Counted from the stretch's first letter, positions 1-8,688 are shown. The stretch is DNA of 64,000 nucleotides from Palsa-513 sp036510225 (GCA_036510225.1 DATCEH010000092.1:92605-156604), one strand, 5' to 3'. The notes: generated by a model not told the origin, from the letters alone. Numbers and translations: made by a program.

Positions 1-1169
1 GAGTACGGCGACAGGTGCGTCCGCGACGCTGGTAGGAAACCCACGAGATGGCCGAGCTTGACCGCCCGTGTGTGTGGATGGATGACCCTGCCCAGCGCAC
101 AGGCCGCCGCGGCAAGCTTCCGCTTGACGCCGGCGAGGGTCTCGCTGTGGACGATCGCCGGCACGATGCACGGTGGCCCGTTGGAGATCACGAGCTTCAC
201 GGCGGCTCCGGCCGCCAGGCTCGTTCCGGCCGACGGGTTCGTTGCGATGAACCCGCCGCGCTTGACGCTGTGGCTCGCTGCGTAGCTGACCGCTCCGACC
301 GAGCAGTCGGCGGCGTGGAGGCTCTGCTCCGCGGTCGCGACCGGCGCACCGAGCGAGATCGTCGGGACGACGCACGGGGGCGGCGGCGGCGGCGGTGCCA
401 CCACGGTCGTCATCGCGCTGGCGACCGCCTCGGGCGGGCTCTGGCGCTCCGGGTACTCGAAGTAGGCGCAGAACAGGTAGCTGCCGGCGGTCGAGAAGCT
501 CTGGTTCTCGGAGATCGCCTGCGGCCCTCCGTCGACCTCCTGGTTGACGATCCCCTCGTCCCCCGGCGTCGAATCGGCCGCGCCGTCGTTCGCCGGACAA
601 CCGTCGCCCGTATTCGGGACTGTCTCGACGTACAGCGAGCGGTTCGTCTCGGCCTGGGCGGTCGTCACGGCCTGGAAGACCTGACCTGCCTGCACGGTCG
701 GAGGGACTGCGATCGCGATCGACAGATGGGGCAGACGGACGACGATCGTCTCCGAGGCCTGCGCGTCGATGACGGGCGAGCTCCCCGTCTCGTTTTCGAG
801 CCACCCGCAGAGGATGTAGGAGCCCGCCGTGTCGAAGGTGAAGTTGTCGGTCTCCGAATAGGTCGGAGTGTTCTCGAACGGAGAGGCCACCGTCGACTCG
901 CCGGTCTCGGCTTCGTAGTTCGCGGCGCAGGCCTGAGCCCCGGTCGGCAGGACCGCGAGGAACAGGCGGTCGTTGGAGCTGGCCGTCGCTCCGGTTGCTC
1001 CGAGCTGCGTGGCGATCGACTCGGTCGGATCCGGCCCCACCGTCAGCGAGATCGTCGCCGCCGCCTGCGCCGAGGCCGCCCCGAAGAGCAGGATGCCCAG
1101 CAGAGCGGCCAGGCCAACACCCTGACGAACCCGCGTCCGGGTTGTTCGACTGCGGTCGTTACGAGTCAC
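1..1169 (-). CDS. Secreted PASTA-repeat protein, 3' end cut off by the window edge
   Basis: About 390 residues are visible and the frame is still open at base 1, so the C-terminus is missing. The GTG at 1169 starts a classic Sec signal peptide: an Arg-rich n-region, hydrophobic residues 17-32 and a likely cleavage site after Ala36. The mature part has two similar beta-rich segments (about residues 39-250), each with Cys pairs and a SYxxCGW or SYLFCAY motif. A run of eight prolines follows near residue 260, then a CVVP-type PASTA repeat and the start of a second one (CIVP). PASTA domains bind peptidoglycan or cell-wall fragments, so an extracytoplasmic wall-associated role is likely. No enzyme domain is visible. 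A TACCCT hexamer lies 12 nt before the start. Confidence 0.72.
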   Translation of the reverse strand, partial: MTRNDRSRTTRTRVRQGVGLAALLGILLFGAASAQAAATISLTVGPDPTESIATQLGATGATASSNDRLFLAVLPTGAQACAANYEAETGESTVASPFENTPTYSETDNFTFDTAGSYILCGWLENETGSSPVIDAQASETIVVRLPHLSIAIAVPPTVQAGQVFQAVTTAQAETNRSLYVETVPNTGDGCPANDGAADSTPGDEGIVNQEVDGGPQAISENQSFSTAGSYLFCAYFEYPERQSPPEAVASAMTTVVAPPPPPPPCVVPTISLGAPVATAEQSLHAADCSVGAVSYAASHSVKRGGFIATNPSAGTSLAAGAAVKLVISNGPPCIVPAIVHSETLAGVKRKLAAAACALGRVIHPHTRAVKLGHLVGFLPASRTHLSPY

Positions 1170-1233
1170 TTCATCGCCCCTAGGGTAGCCGTGCGGACAT
1201 CTCGAACAGGACCAGCGATCGCGCCGGCGCCGT

Positions 1234-1248
1234 CCACTTAACCACTTA
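1234..1248. repeat. Short AT-richer direct repeat upstream of the PASTA gene
   Basis: The heptamer CCACTTA occurs twice (1234-1240 and 1242-1248) in otherwise very GC-rich intergenic DNA, 65-80 bp upstream of the GTG at 1169. It could be an operator or part of a promoter. Nothing else supports that. Confidence 0.3.
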
Positions 1249-1263
1249 TCGAGGACCCGAGAG

Positions 1264-1327
1264 GGCCCGGCCACGCCGGTGAGCTGGGCGCGGTCGACCG
1301 CGGCACAGTCGAGAGGATGGCCGGGCC
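1264..1327. terminator. Nested inverted repeat between ctaA and the PASTA gene
   Basis: A perfect 10-bp inverted repeat (GGCCCGGCCA at 1264-1273, TGGCCGGGCC at 1318-1327) encloses a perfect 14-bp palindrome (CGCGGTCGACCGCG, 1289-1302). It sits about 80 bp downstream of the ctaA stop codon. There is no T tract on either strand, so it could be a GC-rich U-less terminator for ctaA or a protein-binding site. Confidence 0.4.
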
Positions 1328-1404
1328 GGTGGGACGAGTCGAACCGAACGAACCGTCGGAAGACTCGGGAGAGTGACGCCGAAGCGGGAGAGTCGCGAAG
1401 CTGG

Positions 1405-2376
1405 TCAGCCGCGCCCGGCTACGGCCCGACCGACGGGAGCGCTCCGGCGCAGGCGAGCCGGGACGGACCCGGCCGACACCCAGGCGTGGACGTAACCCAC
1501 CCAGGTCAGCGTCGCCAGCGCCACGTGGACCCAGACGACCTCCGACGGCAGGGCCAGTTCGTACTGGGTGATTCCGATCACGCCCTGCGCCAGCAGCAGC
1601 AGGCAGACGAGCCGCAGCGTCCGTTCGAGGTCGGCGGTCCCCCGCTTGCGCGCGGCCCACCAGGTTGCGAGCGTCGCCACGCCCATCACGGTCACCAGGT
1701 AGCCGTGGAAGTGGATCAGCCGTCGGACCGTGTCGCCGCCCCAGAAGTTCAGCCGTTGGACGAGCTGGCCCGTCCCGGATGCCCCGGCGTGCGGACCGGC
1801 GGCCGTCGAAGCGCTGCCCAGCAGGATCACGCCCACGGCGATCACCGTGATCACCCGCACGGCGATCACCGTCGCCCGATCCGCGCCCGGCTGGCCGATC
1901 TCGTCAGCCTCGAGGCGGGACCGCCACCACAGCTCGAAGGACGCGACCAGGATCAGCATCGAGAGCCAGTAGTGCGACATCACCCAGCCCGGCGAGAGCT
2001 TGTGGAGCACCGATTCCCCGCCGACGACCGCCTGGCCGATCACGCCGACCGGCAGCAGGAGCGAGAGGAGCTGGAGATCGCGGCGCCGCTCGATCGGCCG
2101 GCGCAGGAACGCCCCGACGACGGCCGCGAGGGCTGCGGCCGAGACGAAGAAGATCAGCACGCGGTTGCCGAACTCGATCAGCGCGTAGCTGTTCAGCTGG
2201 GGTTGAAGCGAAGTCCGCGTGCAGCGCGGCCATGACGGGCACCCGAGTCCCGAACCGGTCAGACGGACGGCAGCGCCCGTGAGGACGACGAGGACCAGCG
2301 AGACGAGCGCCGTCAGGGCGATCTTCTCGTAGGTCTCGGCGCTGATGGGCCAGCGCTCCCGGGCACGATCCAACAC
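1405..2376 (-). CDS. ctaA: Heme A synthase, COX15/CtaA family
   Basis: This 323-residue polytopic membrane protein (about eight hydrophobic segments) has the CtaA landmarks. These are the first helix ending in GSGLGCPSWPRC (41-52), with the conserved loop cysteines, the helix-2 Glu in IEFGNR (Glu68), SHYWLSM in the middle, and LIHFHGYL plus HVALATLTW in the C-terminal half, which carry the heme-ligand histidines. It converts heme O to heme A for aa3-type cytochrome oxidase in the cytoplasmic membrane. Position 71 is Asn where many CtaA proteins have His. An upstream extension to 2688 stays open but would run through the HU gene, so I take GTG 2376 (or TTG 2373). No ctaB or oxidase gene is in the window. 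Confidence 0.9.
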   Translation of the reverse strand: MLDRARERWPISAETYEKIALTALVSLVLVVLTGAAVRLTGSGLGCPSWPRCTRTSLQPQLNSYALIEFGNRVLIFFVSAAALAAVVGAFLRRPIERRRDLQLLSLLLPVGVIGQAVVGGESVLHKLSPGWVMSHYWLSMLILVASFELWWRSRLEADEIGQPGADRATVIAVRVITVIAVGVILLGSASTAAGPHAGASGTGQLVQRLNFWGGDTVRRLIHFHGYLVTVMGVATLATWWAARKRGTADLERTLRLVCLLLLAQGVIGITQYELALPSEVVWVHVALATLTWVGYVHAWVSAGSVPARLRRSAPVGRAVAGRG

Positions 2377-2486
2377 GCCGCAAGGATGCCGTAAACGTCG
2401 CCATCCTGCACCCGCTCCGGCGTCCCAACGTCCGAAAGTCGGCCGGTTTACGGGCTTCCAGGCCCCCGCGTGTCCGTCGAACCCGT

Positions 2487-2492
2487 TAGGTT
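2487..2492 (+). promoter_or_regulatory. Possible -10 box (TAGGTT) of the HU gene
   Basis: TAGGTT fits TANNNT and lies 34 nt before the HU ATG, which leaves room for a leader with a good ribosome binding site (GAGAGGAG just before the start). No convincing -35 is visible. Confidence 0.35.
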
Positions 2493-2526
2493 TGACCTGA
2501 ACATCTGAACTTTCGAGAGGAGCGTC

Positions 2527-2802
2527 ATGACGAAGAACGAGCTCGCTGGCAAGGTTGCTGACAGCGCCGGGATCGGCGTCGGCCAAGCCAGAGACGCAGT
2601 TGACGCAGCATTTCAGGCGATCGCTGACCAGCTTGCCGACGGCGGCGAGGTTGCGGTTGCGGGATTCGGGAAGTTCAGCGTCAGTCACCGTGCTGCACGC
2701 AGCGGTCGCAACCCGGCCAACGGCGAGACGATCCAGATCGCGGCCAGCAACGCCGCCAAGTTCTCAGCCGCGGCAGCGCTGAAGAAGCAGCTCAACTCCT
2801 AA
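2527..2802 (+). CDS. hup: DNA-binding protein HU
   Basis: This 91-residue protein has the full-length HU fold. Helical dimerisation residues 1-40 start MTKNELAGKVA, followed by the beta-arm region with GFGKFSVSHRAARSGRNP (about 47-64) and the C-terminal KFSAAAALKKQL helix. HU binds and bends DNA without sequence specificity as a nucleoid-associated dimer. It lacks the long Lys/Ala-rich tail of mycobacterial HupB. GAGAGGAG just upstream fixes the start. It is divergent from ctaA, whose start lies 150 bp away. Confidence 0.95.
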   Translation: MTKNELAGKVADSAGIGVGQARDAVDAAFQAIADQLADGGEVAVAGFGKFSVSHRAARSGRNPANGETIQIAASNAAKFSAAAALKKQLNS

Positions 2803-2804
2803 GA

Positions 2805-2825
2805 GTCCGGGAGGGGGAACCGGAC
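2805..2825 (+). terminator. Weak hairpin after the HU gene
   Basis: A 6-bp GC stem (GTCCGG at 2805-2810, CCGGAC at 2820-2825) with a 9-nt purine-rich loop starts two bases after the HU stop. There is no T tract, so intrinsic termination is uncertain. Confidence 0.35.
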
Positions 2826-2863
2826 GGCGTCGCCAGCTCGCAGCCGGTGGCGCCGTCAGTCGG

Positions 2864-4000
2864 TCAGGTCGCTGCGTGCGGGCGTCCGGCGATCCGTCCG
2901 TACTCGAGCTCCTCATAGCGATGGGTCGGTAGGACCGGCCAGTGCCTCCGTGCCGCGGCGAGCTCCGCCGTCGGCAGGATCTGCAGCCAGGACGGGTCCT
3001 CACGGGACGGCGACGCGAGCGTCTTCTCCTTGACCATCGAGTCGTACTGGTCGAGTCCGTTCTCGCGCATGTTCGCGTTCGGCACGACCTCCCGGTTGAA
3101 GAGCTCGGCGTGCGCCCGGACACCCGGGATCCTCGATCGGTGTGGCTGCCAGTTGTCGAGGCTCACGCCGTTCTGCGACGAGACCCAGACCCCGTCGGGC
3201 GTGTTGATCGCGAGCGACTGGTTGCCGGCCGTGTGGCCCGGCGTCGAGATCAGCGAGATCCCGACGCCCAGCTCGACGTCCCCGTCGTTCACCACGACCG
3301 ACTCCTCGACGACGTCATCCAGGCCCCCGTCGACGTACCAGGCCCACTGCATCGGGTGGGCGGACTCGAACGTCCCGACCTCGTCCCGCTGGAGGATCAG
3401 CCTCGCATTCGGCAGCAGGGCCGCCCGTCCGCCGACCTCACCGGCCCAGGACTCGGTCGTCCCGATCAGCCGCCGCGGGTCCTGACCGTGCAGCTGGTCG
3501 AAGGCTACGTAGTCGACGTCCGCCGGGACGAGGCCCACCCCGGCGAGGCCCTCCTCGAGCGTCCCGTAGGACCTGGTCAGCACGTTGAGGGCCAGGAATC
3601 GGCCGCCCGGCAACCGCGAGACGCGATCCTCGAGCTGGGCGTAGAACGGGGCGTCGTTCGATGCGCCCGGGATCGTCGGCTCCCAGAGCATCGTCCGTGC
3701 GACGCCGCCGAAGTCCTCGTACTGGACGATCAACATCCGCTTGACCAGGAGCACGTACGGGACCGTCGGGGCGTGCGCGACCCCGTCGAAGGCATACCGC
3801 GTCGGATAGCTCGCCCCAGACAGCGCCCGACCGGCCACCGCGCGGATCTCCCCCTGACCCAGGAAGCGCCGCCGGTAGGCGGCCGTCGCCGCCCGAATCG
3901 CCTCCAGCCTGACTCCTCGCGGCCAGATCCCCGACAACCCGTCGAACTCGGGGATCCGGCGGCCCCCGATGCCCTCGATGCCCTCGGCCCCGCTAAGCAA
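2864..4000 (-). CDS. Metallo-beta-lactamase-fold protein with a degenerate metal site
   Basis: The 378-residue product resembles MBL-fold hydrolases. It has STPGHTAGN (252-260), the conserved second metal-ligand motif, followed by a strand with NTPDGVWVSS. The first motif, normally HxHxDH, reads FDQLHGQD (167-174) here, so at most one of those ligands survives. The protein may have lost hydrolase activity or use a different metal set. A C-terminal His-rich stretch (RRHWPVLPTHRYEE) could contribute ligands. The start is unclear: TTG 4000 opens the frame with no ribosome binding site, and the conserved part begins later. It stands alone between HU and the glycan locus. Its substrate is unknown. 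Confidence 0.75.
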   Translation of the reverse strand: MLSGAEGIEGIGGRRIPEFDGLSGIWPRGVRLEAIRAATAAYRRRFLGQGEIRAVAGRALSGASYPTRYAFDGVAHAPTVPYVLLVKRMLIVQYEDFGGVARTMLWEPTIPGASNDAPFYAQLEDRVSRLPGGRFLALNVLTRSYGTLEEGLAGVGLVPADVDYVAFDQLHGQDPRRLIGTTESWAGEVGGRAALLPNARLILQRDEVGTFESAHPMQWAWYVDGGLDDVVEESVVVNDGDVELGVGISLISTPGHTAGNQSLAINTPDGVWVSSQNGVSLDNWQPHRSRIPGVRAHAELFNREVVPNANMRENGLDQYDSMVKEKTLASPSREDPSWLQILPTAELAAARRHWPVLPTHRYEELEYGRIAGRPHAAT

Positions 4001-4026
4001 ACTGCCCGCTGATCGTCACGGGGTCT

Positions 4027-5097
4027 TCACGCGGAATGCGACATCCCGGGCGCGAGCAGCGCGGCCGCCGCCGCCCGGACCGATCCGTCGGGGTCCTCCC
4101 GCAGGTCAGCGATCGCCACCCCGATCATCGTGTGCGCGAGCATCCAGACGGGTGCCTCGCTCAGGATCCCGACCGCGTACCGGCGGTGATCGGCCTCCTG
4201 ATGGCGACACGTCGTCAGGACGCGCTCGACGAGCTCCGCCCGACCGAACGGCGCCGCCACGAACCACGGCGCAAGGGATTCCGGCTCGTGCTTGAACGCC
4301 AGGTAGTCGGCGACGCATTCCGGCTGGACCTCGGCCGCGGAGACCGGAACCAGCCGATTGGTGATGCTCCCGTCGATCAGATGGCACGCGTAGCCGTGGC
4401 GTGCGAGCGCGGCACGCAGCTCGTGCGTCGTCGCCCCGTAGTGCCCGAGCGTGTGGCCGTTGGATTCGATCACGATCGGCGGCGCATCCGGCCGGCTGAG
4501 CAACTCGGACATTCCCTCCAGCGCCTGCGGCTCTGATCCCTCGACATCGATCTTGACGAGGTCGACCCGGCCGACCCCGCGCTCGGCCAGCACGTCGTCC
4601 ACAGCCACCGCGCGTACGACGATCGACTCCATTCCCGGGCGCACGCCCCCCGCCTGCCCGAGCGGTCCGTCCGGCGTGAAGCTGATCGTGCCCCCCGTCG
4701 CCGCGACGGCCGCGTGGAGCACCGCGAGCCGGTCGAGCCCGTTGCGCGCGGCCGCCCTCCGCAGGAGATCCACGTTCTGGGGTGACGCCTCGACCGCCAG
4801 CACACCGCACCCGACGGCGGCTGCCGGCAGCGCGAACGTGCCGATGTGCGCGCCGAGATCGAGCACCGTGTCACCCGGCCCGAGCAGATGAAGGGCGATC
4901 GCGTGGATCGGGTCGTACCACTCGGCGTGGTCGGCCAGCAGCCGCGCGATCGGGTCCGACAGGCTGGGATCGAAGGCGAACGTGACCGCGATCCGGCCCT
5001 GGATGAGCATCGCGTGGAAGACCGGCTGCTCACGGGTCTCGATTTCGCCCACCTCCGGCGGACGCCGGCGTGGGCGCCCGATCATCCTGGCGATCAC
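4027..5097 (-). CDS. FkbM-family methyltransferase with a C-terminal extension
   Basis: In this 356-residue protein, class I SAM-binding motif I is LDLGAHIGTF (79-88), motif II is AVEASP (101-106), and the FkbM hallmark KIDVEGSE lies at 182-189. FkbM enzymes are mostly O-methyltransferases acting on sugars or polyketides. About 100 residues after the catalytic domain (Trp/His-rich) are not typical. It is the leftmost gene of the glycan locus on this strand. The GTG start at 5097 lies 7 nt after a TAGGCT hexamer, so it appears to be transcribed separately from the glycosyltransferase gene upstream. Confidence 0.85.
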   Translation of the reverse strand: MIARMIGRPRRRPPEVGEIETREQPVFHAMLIQGRIAVTFAFDPSLSDPIARLLADHAEWYDPIHAIALHLLGPGDTVLDLGAHIGTFALPAAAVGCGVLAVEASPQNVDLLRRAAARNGLDRLAVLHAAVAATGGTISFTPDGPLGQAGGVRPGMESIVVRAVAVDDVLAERGVGRVDLVKIDVEGSEPQALEGMSELLSRPDAPPIVIESNGHTLGHYGATTHELRAALARHGYACHLIDGSITNRLVPVSAAEVQPECVADYLAFKHEPESLAPWFVAAPFGRAELVERVLTTCRHQEADHRRYAVGILSEAPVWMLAHTMIGVAIADLREDPDGSVRAAAAALLAPGMSHSA

Positions 5098-5104
5098 GGC
5101 GATC

Positions 5105-5110
5105 AGCCTA
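5105..5110 (-). promoter_or_regulatory. -10 box TAGGCT for a leaderless FkbM gene
   Basis: On the minus strand TAGGCT is followed by 7 nt and then the GTG at 5097. A transcript would begin at or next to the start codon. Confidence 0.45.
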
Positions 5111-5133
5111 CGCGAATACCTCCGGCCGGCCGC

Positions 5134-7506
5134 TCAGCCGAGCTCGAGGGCCGCGACGTACGCGCGCGCCACGTCGGCGAAGCTGTGCGCCCGGGCGTGG
5201 GACTGTCCACCGATGCTGAGCGCCTCACGCAGCCCGCTGTCGGTCAGGAGCTCGTCGATCCGGTTGGCAAGCTCCGCCGACGTCGCCCCCCAACCGATCA
5301 CCGACACCGTCGAGGCAGGCAGCTCCCCAGCCCAGCCGAGATCGCTGACGAGCGTCGGAAGGCCTGCCGCCAGACAGTCCGCGACCGCGGCCGACGCCTC
5401 GCCGTTGCTCGCCCGGCGAAGCTGCACGGCGACGTCCGCCCGGCCGATCAGATCCGCATAGCGCGCCGGGCTGATCCGGCCCGTGAGCTCGATGTCGGCA
5501 GCCGGGGCCAGCTCGGCCGCGTAGCCGGCCCAGTGGTCGCGCTCGTTTCGGTCGACCGGTCCGGCGATCACCAGGCGGGCGTCCGGGCGCCGCGTCGCAA
5601 GTGCCGCGAACCCATCGATCAGCTCGCCGACGCCCTTCGACTCGTGCACCGCGCCGAGGCTCACGATCAACGGTCGGTCCGACGCCGTGCGCCGCGGCCG
5701 GCCGGTCACCCCTGGCATGCCGAACGGCAGCACACGAACCGGGGCCCGACGCTCGAGGGCCGCCCCATCGAGCGCGAGGACGTCCCGAGCGAACCGCGAG
5801 TGCACGAAGATCGCATCAGCCAGCGACTGGACCTCGTGCGTCATGTAGAGACCCATCGCATGCTGGTCGGCCCAGTTCGGCGTCGACCCCTCGCGGAGCC
5901 CGTGACCGAGCCGTGAGCCGTAGCTTCCACGCAGTCGTTCGTCCAGCCAGCCGGACGGATCCTCCGGGCGCTCCCGTCCGGCCATCGACCCGTAGAAGCC
6001 GGTCAGGCGGACGTCGTGCATGACGACCGCGCCCGGGCACGCCCTGAGCAGCTCGAAGACGTGAGCGTGGTGGGCCGAGTTGCCCATGCAGTAGACGATC
6101 CGGTCGTACTGACGCAGCGGGCGTGCACCCTCGAAGTCGCCGGCGGCGATCACCCGCGATCCCCGACCCGGCGGTGGCCGCGTCTCGCTGACGTCCTCGA
6201 CGACGATGTCGACATCCGCCAGCACGGCGAGCTCGTGAGCCAGCCGGGCGTTGTAGTCGGCCACGCCGGACCCCTCAGGTGCCCACGGCGTGACCAGGGC
6301 GATCCTCGGGCGACCCGCGACGCCGCGGCGCTTGCGGACGACCACGTGCTCGTAGGCGGCGAGCGAGAGCTCGCCCACCCGTGTCCACGTGTAGTCGACG
6401 CTCCGCGCGGCCGACCGCCGCCTGAGCCGGTCGAGCGTCTCGCTCGAATCGACCGTCGCCGTGACGCACGCGGCGATCGACCTCGGGTCGGCCGGATCGA
6501 AGGTCGCCTCGAGGTCACCGAGCAGCTCGGGCACCGACGAGTTGTTGCTCGCGGCCACCGGCGCCCCGCAGGACATCGCCTCGAGCACCGGCAGGCCCGA
6601 GCCCTCGTAGAGCGATGCGAACACGAACAGCGTGCACGCCCGGTAGAGGGCACCCAGCTCGCGATCGGTGACGTACCCGGTGAGCACGAGCTGATCCCCG
6701 CGCAGTCCGGCGCGCCTCCCGACGTCCCGGAGCAGGTCGACCTGACCGGCGGTCAACCGACACGTGATCACGAGCTGGTGTCGCGCCCGCAGCTCCGCGG
6801 AGAGCAGCGCGTAGCCCTCGATCAGGCGTTCCAGGTTCTTGCGAAACTCGAATCCGCCCACGTACAGCAGGAACCCCGGACGCACCGCCGGGAACCGCGA
6901 CCGCAGGGCCGTCCACGCGGCGTCCGCCGATTCGTACATCTCGCCGAAGTGAGCGCTCGTGCCCGCGTGGATCACCTTGACCCGGTCGACCGCCACGCCC
7001 AGATGCTCGATCGCGTCGTCGGCCGTCCGCTGCGAGATCGCCAGCACGAGATCTGCGTGGCGGACCAGGTCGAGCCGGGCCTCGTACTCGGCGCTCTGGC
7101 GCGGGTCGTGCAGATAGTGGTCGGCGTAGAGCAGCGGGATCAGGTCGTAGAGCGTCACGACGGTGGCGACCGACGACTGGCGAGCCCAGCTCGGCCAGAT
7201 GTCCTCCAGCGAGGACCCGCCCCCGAACGGGCACATCACGTGGTAGATCGACGGCCGCGGTCGCGGCGGTCTGGTCACCCGCCGATCGGCCGTGCCCCAT
7301 TTCATGAGGCCGCTGCCCAGGAGCCAGTCGAGGTTCCCGGTCAGCGGCAGCTCGGGGTTCAGCAGCACCGAGTGGAGCGACTCGGGCGCCGCCGTGTGAA
7401 TCGCCCGGGCGTGCTCGACGACGTAGCGCGGGATCCCGCGGTCGAAGTGCTGGCGGTTCTGGGCGCCCTCGACGTGCAGACAGACGGCGCCGGGCGGCAG
7501 CGTCAT
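5134..7506 (-). CDS. Double GT4 glycosyltransferase (two GT-B units in one chain)
   Basis: The 790-residue fusion has two units. The first (about 1-390) has GT4 motifs YVGGFEFRKN (215-224) and EGSGLPVLEAMSCGAPV (301-317), the nucleotide-sugar site, so it is probably an active retaining transferase. The second (about 400-790) starts RIALVTPWAPEGSGVADYN, has a long helical insert, and later carries SLGAVHESKGVGELIDGF. Its EX7E-like acidic motif is weaker. Such tandem enzymes add two successive sugars to a lipid-linked glycan at the inner membrane face. The ATG at 7506 overlaps the stop of the upstream methyltransferase (ATGA), which fixes the start. A longer frame exists but is excluded by this coupling. 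Confidence 0.88.
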   Translation of the reverse strand: MTLPPGAVCLHVEGAQNRQHFDRGIPRYVVEHARAIHTAAPESLHSVLLNPELPLTGNLDWLLGSGLMKWGTADRRVTRPPRPRPSIYHVMCPFGGGSSLEDIWPSWARQSSVATVVTLYDLIPLLYADHYLHDPRQSAEYEARLDLVRHADLVLAISQRTADDAIEHLGVAVDRVKVIHAGTSAHFGEMYESADAAWTALRSRFPAVRPGFLLYVGGFEFRKNLERLIEGYALLSAELRARHQLVITCRLTAGQVDLLRDVGRRAGLRGDQLVLTGYVTDRELGALYRACTLFVFASLYEGSGLPVLEAMSCGAPVAASNNSSVPELLGDLEATFDPADPRSIAACVTATVDSSETLDRLRRRSAARSVDYTWTRVGELSLAAYEHVVVRKRRGVAGRPRIALVTPWAPEGSGVADYNARLAHELAVLADVDIVVEDVSETRPPPGRGSRVIAAGDFEGARPLRQYDRIVYCMGNSAHHAHVFELLRACPGAVVMHDVRLTGFYGSMAGRERPEDPSGWLDERLRGSYGSRLGHGLREGSTPNWADQHAMGLYMTHEVQSLADAIFVHSRFARDVLALDGAALERRAPVRVLPFGMPGVTGRPRRTASDRPLIVSLGAVHESKGVGELIDGFAALATRRPDARLVIAGPVDRNERDHWAGYAAELAPAADIELTGRISPARYADLIGRADVAVQLRRASNGEASAAVADCLAAGLPTLVSDLGWAGELPASTVSVIGWGATSAELANRIDELLTDSGLREALSIGGQSHARAHSFADVARAYVAALELG

Positions 7507-8657
7507 GCCGTCGCGGGTGTGGCGATCACCATCGCCACACCGCGCTCGCCAGGCCCCGGGCCGGCGCCCGACACCCAGGTCAGCTGGTCGGTCTGGGTCG
7601 CAAGACACCGCTCGAGCACCTCGAACCCGGCGAGCAGCCGGTCGAGCGACTCGGAGTCATAGGTCCGCTCGAACTCGTCGATGTCCGGCGTCCCGACCGG
7701 CGTCGTGAGCACGAGCAGCCCACCGGGCGCGAGCAGCTCGCCGACGCGCTCGACCATCGCCCGGTCGGCCCCCTCGCCGATCGCCGTTCCGCCGTAGGCC
7801 TCCTGTCCGTAGGCGCCGACGCCGATGTGCTCGACGGTCGAGATCAGGAACACCGCGTCGAAGCGTTCGTCCGCCGGCGGGTCCCAGTCCTCGAACCGGC
7901 CGCGGACGGTCTCGAGGTTCGGGTGGGCATAGCGCAGCGGCCGCGGATCGATCGCCGTCACCCGGAAGCCGAGCGACGCGGCCGACAGCGCGAACGTGCT
8001 CTCCGTGCTGCCGACGTCGACGATCCGCGCCGCCGGCGCCAGACGGCTCAGGGCGCCCATCGCGAACGGCACCTCGACGATCCGCTCGTTGACGAGCGAC
8101 AGCCGCGCCTCGCCCCCGCCGACCTGGACGAGCACGGGCGGCATGAACCAGAGGTCCGCCTGGGCCGCGTAGCCCGTATGCCCGTTCGCGAGGTCGATCA
8201 GCTGCGCGAGCGGAGCCTCGACCTGATCGAGCGGGCTCTCGGCCGCCCGCGCCACCCGCGAGCCCAAGCCGTCGTTGCTCGCCTCGACCGCGGCGGCCCG
8301 TGCCGCCTCGCCTGCCGCCGCGGCCCGCTCCGCCGAGGCGGCCGCCGCCGTCGCGCTGTCGACGCTCGCGCGCACCGCCTCGTCCAGCCGGCGCAGCTCC
8401 ACGCCCAGGAAGGAGTTCGTCTCGGTCGCCGCACGCGCGTAGGCCGCGACCGAATCCGCGTATGCCGCCAGCGCGTGCCGGCCGTGGGCCGCCGCCTGCT
8501 CGAGCGACGCGGTCCGTTGCTCGACGGTTGCCCGCGTGTCTGCGACTCGCCGGTTGATGTCGCCGACGCGACCGTCGAGCGGGCTGGTCACCGGCTTTGC
8601 GAGGCGTCTCGCCAGCTCCTTCAGCGTGGACGCCCAAGACGACGACGGCGGCGGCAT
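7503..8657 (-). CDS. Coiled-coil plus class I SAM methyltransferase
   Basis: This 384-residue protein starts with an Ala/Arg/Glu-rich helical region (about residues 25-130) that reads as a coiled coil. A methyltransferase domain follows, with motif I IVDVGSTES (212-220) and a post-motif FDAVFLISTVEHIGVG. It probably methylates a sugar in the glycan, and the N-terminal coiled coil could oligomerise it or tether it to the assembly machinery. The start at 8657 is preferred over 8675 because TAGGCT ends 7 nt upstream. It is translationally coupled to the double GT4 gene. Confidence 0.83.
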   Translation of the reverse strand: MPPPSSSWASTLKELARRLAKPVTSPLDGRVGDINRRVADTRATVEQRTASLEQAAAHGRHALAAYADSVAAYARAATETNSFLGVELRRLDEAVRASVDSATAAAASAERAAAAGEAARAAAVEASNDGLGSRVARAAESPLDQVEAPLAQLIDLANGHTGYAAQADLWFMPPVLVQVGGGEARLSLVNERIVEVPFAMGALSRLAPAARIVDVGSTESTFALSAASLGFRVTAIDPRPLRYAHPNLETVRGRFEDWDPPADERFDAVFLISTVEHIGVGAYGQEAYGGTAIGEGADRAMVERVGELLAPGGLLVLTTPVGTPDIDEFERTYDSESLDRLLAGFEVLERCLATQTDQLTWVSGAGPGPGERGVAMVIATPATA

Positions 8658-8664
8658 CGACGGG

Positions 8665-8670
8665 AGCCTA
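8665..8670 (-). promoter_or_regulatory. -10 box TAGGCT for the coiled-coil methyltransferase
   Basis: On the minus strand TAGGCT ends 7 nt before ATG 8657. It lies only 4 bp from the -10 box of the divergent rmlC-like gene, so the two promoters must overlap. Confidence 0.45.
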
Positions 8671-8674
8671 CCCA

Positions 8675-8680
8675 TAACCT
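8675..8680 (+). promoter_or_regulatory. -10 box TAACCT for the rmlC-like gene
   Basis: TAACCT ends 8 nt before GTG 8689, suggesting a leaderless transcript divergent from the methyltransferase gene. Confidence 0.42.
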
Positions 8681-8688
8681 TCGGCGCC

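Noticed and set aside
48..1241. Long plus-strand open frame over the PASTA gene
   Set aside because: It is the antisense shadow of a minus-strand gene with a signal peptide and PASTA repeats. Its product is Arg-rich with no recognisable domain.
8536..8688. N-terminal extension of the rmlC-like gene
   Set aside because: It would overlap the divergent methyltransferase gene by more than 120 bp, and RmlC proteins start at the position given by GTG 8689.
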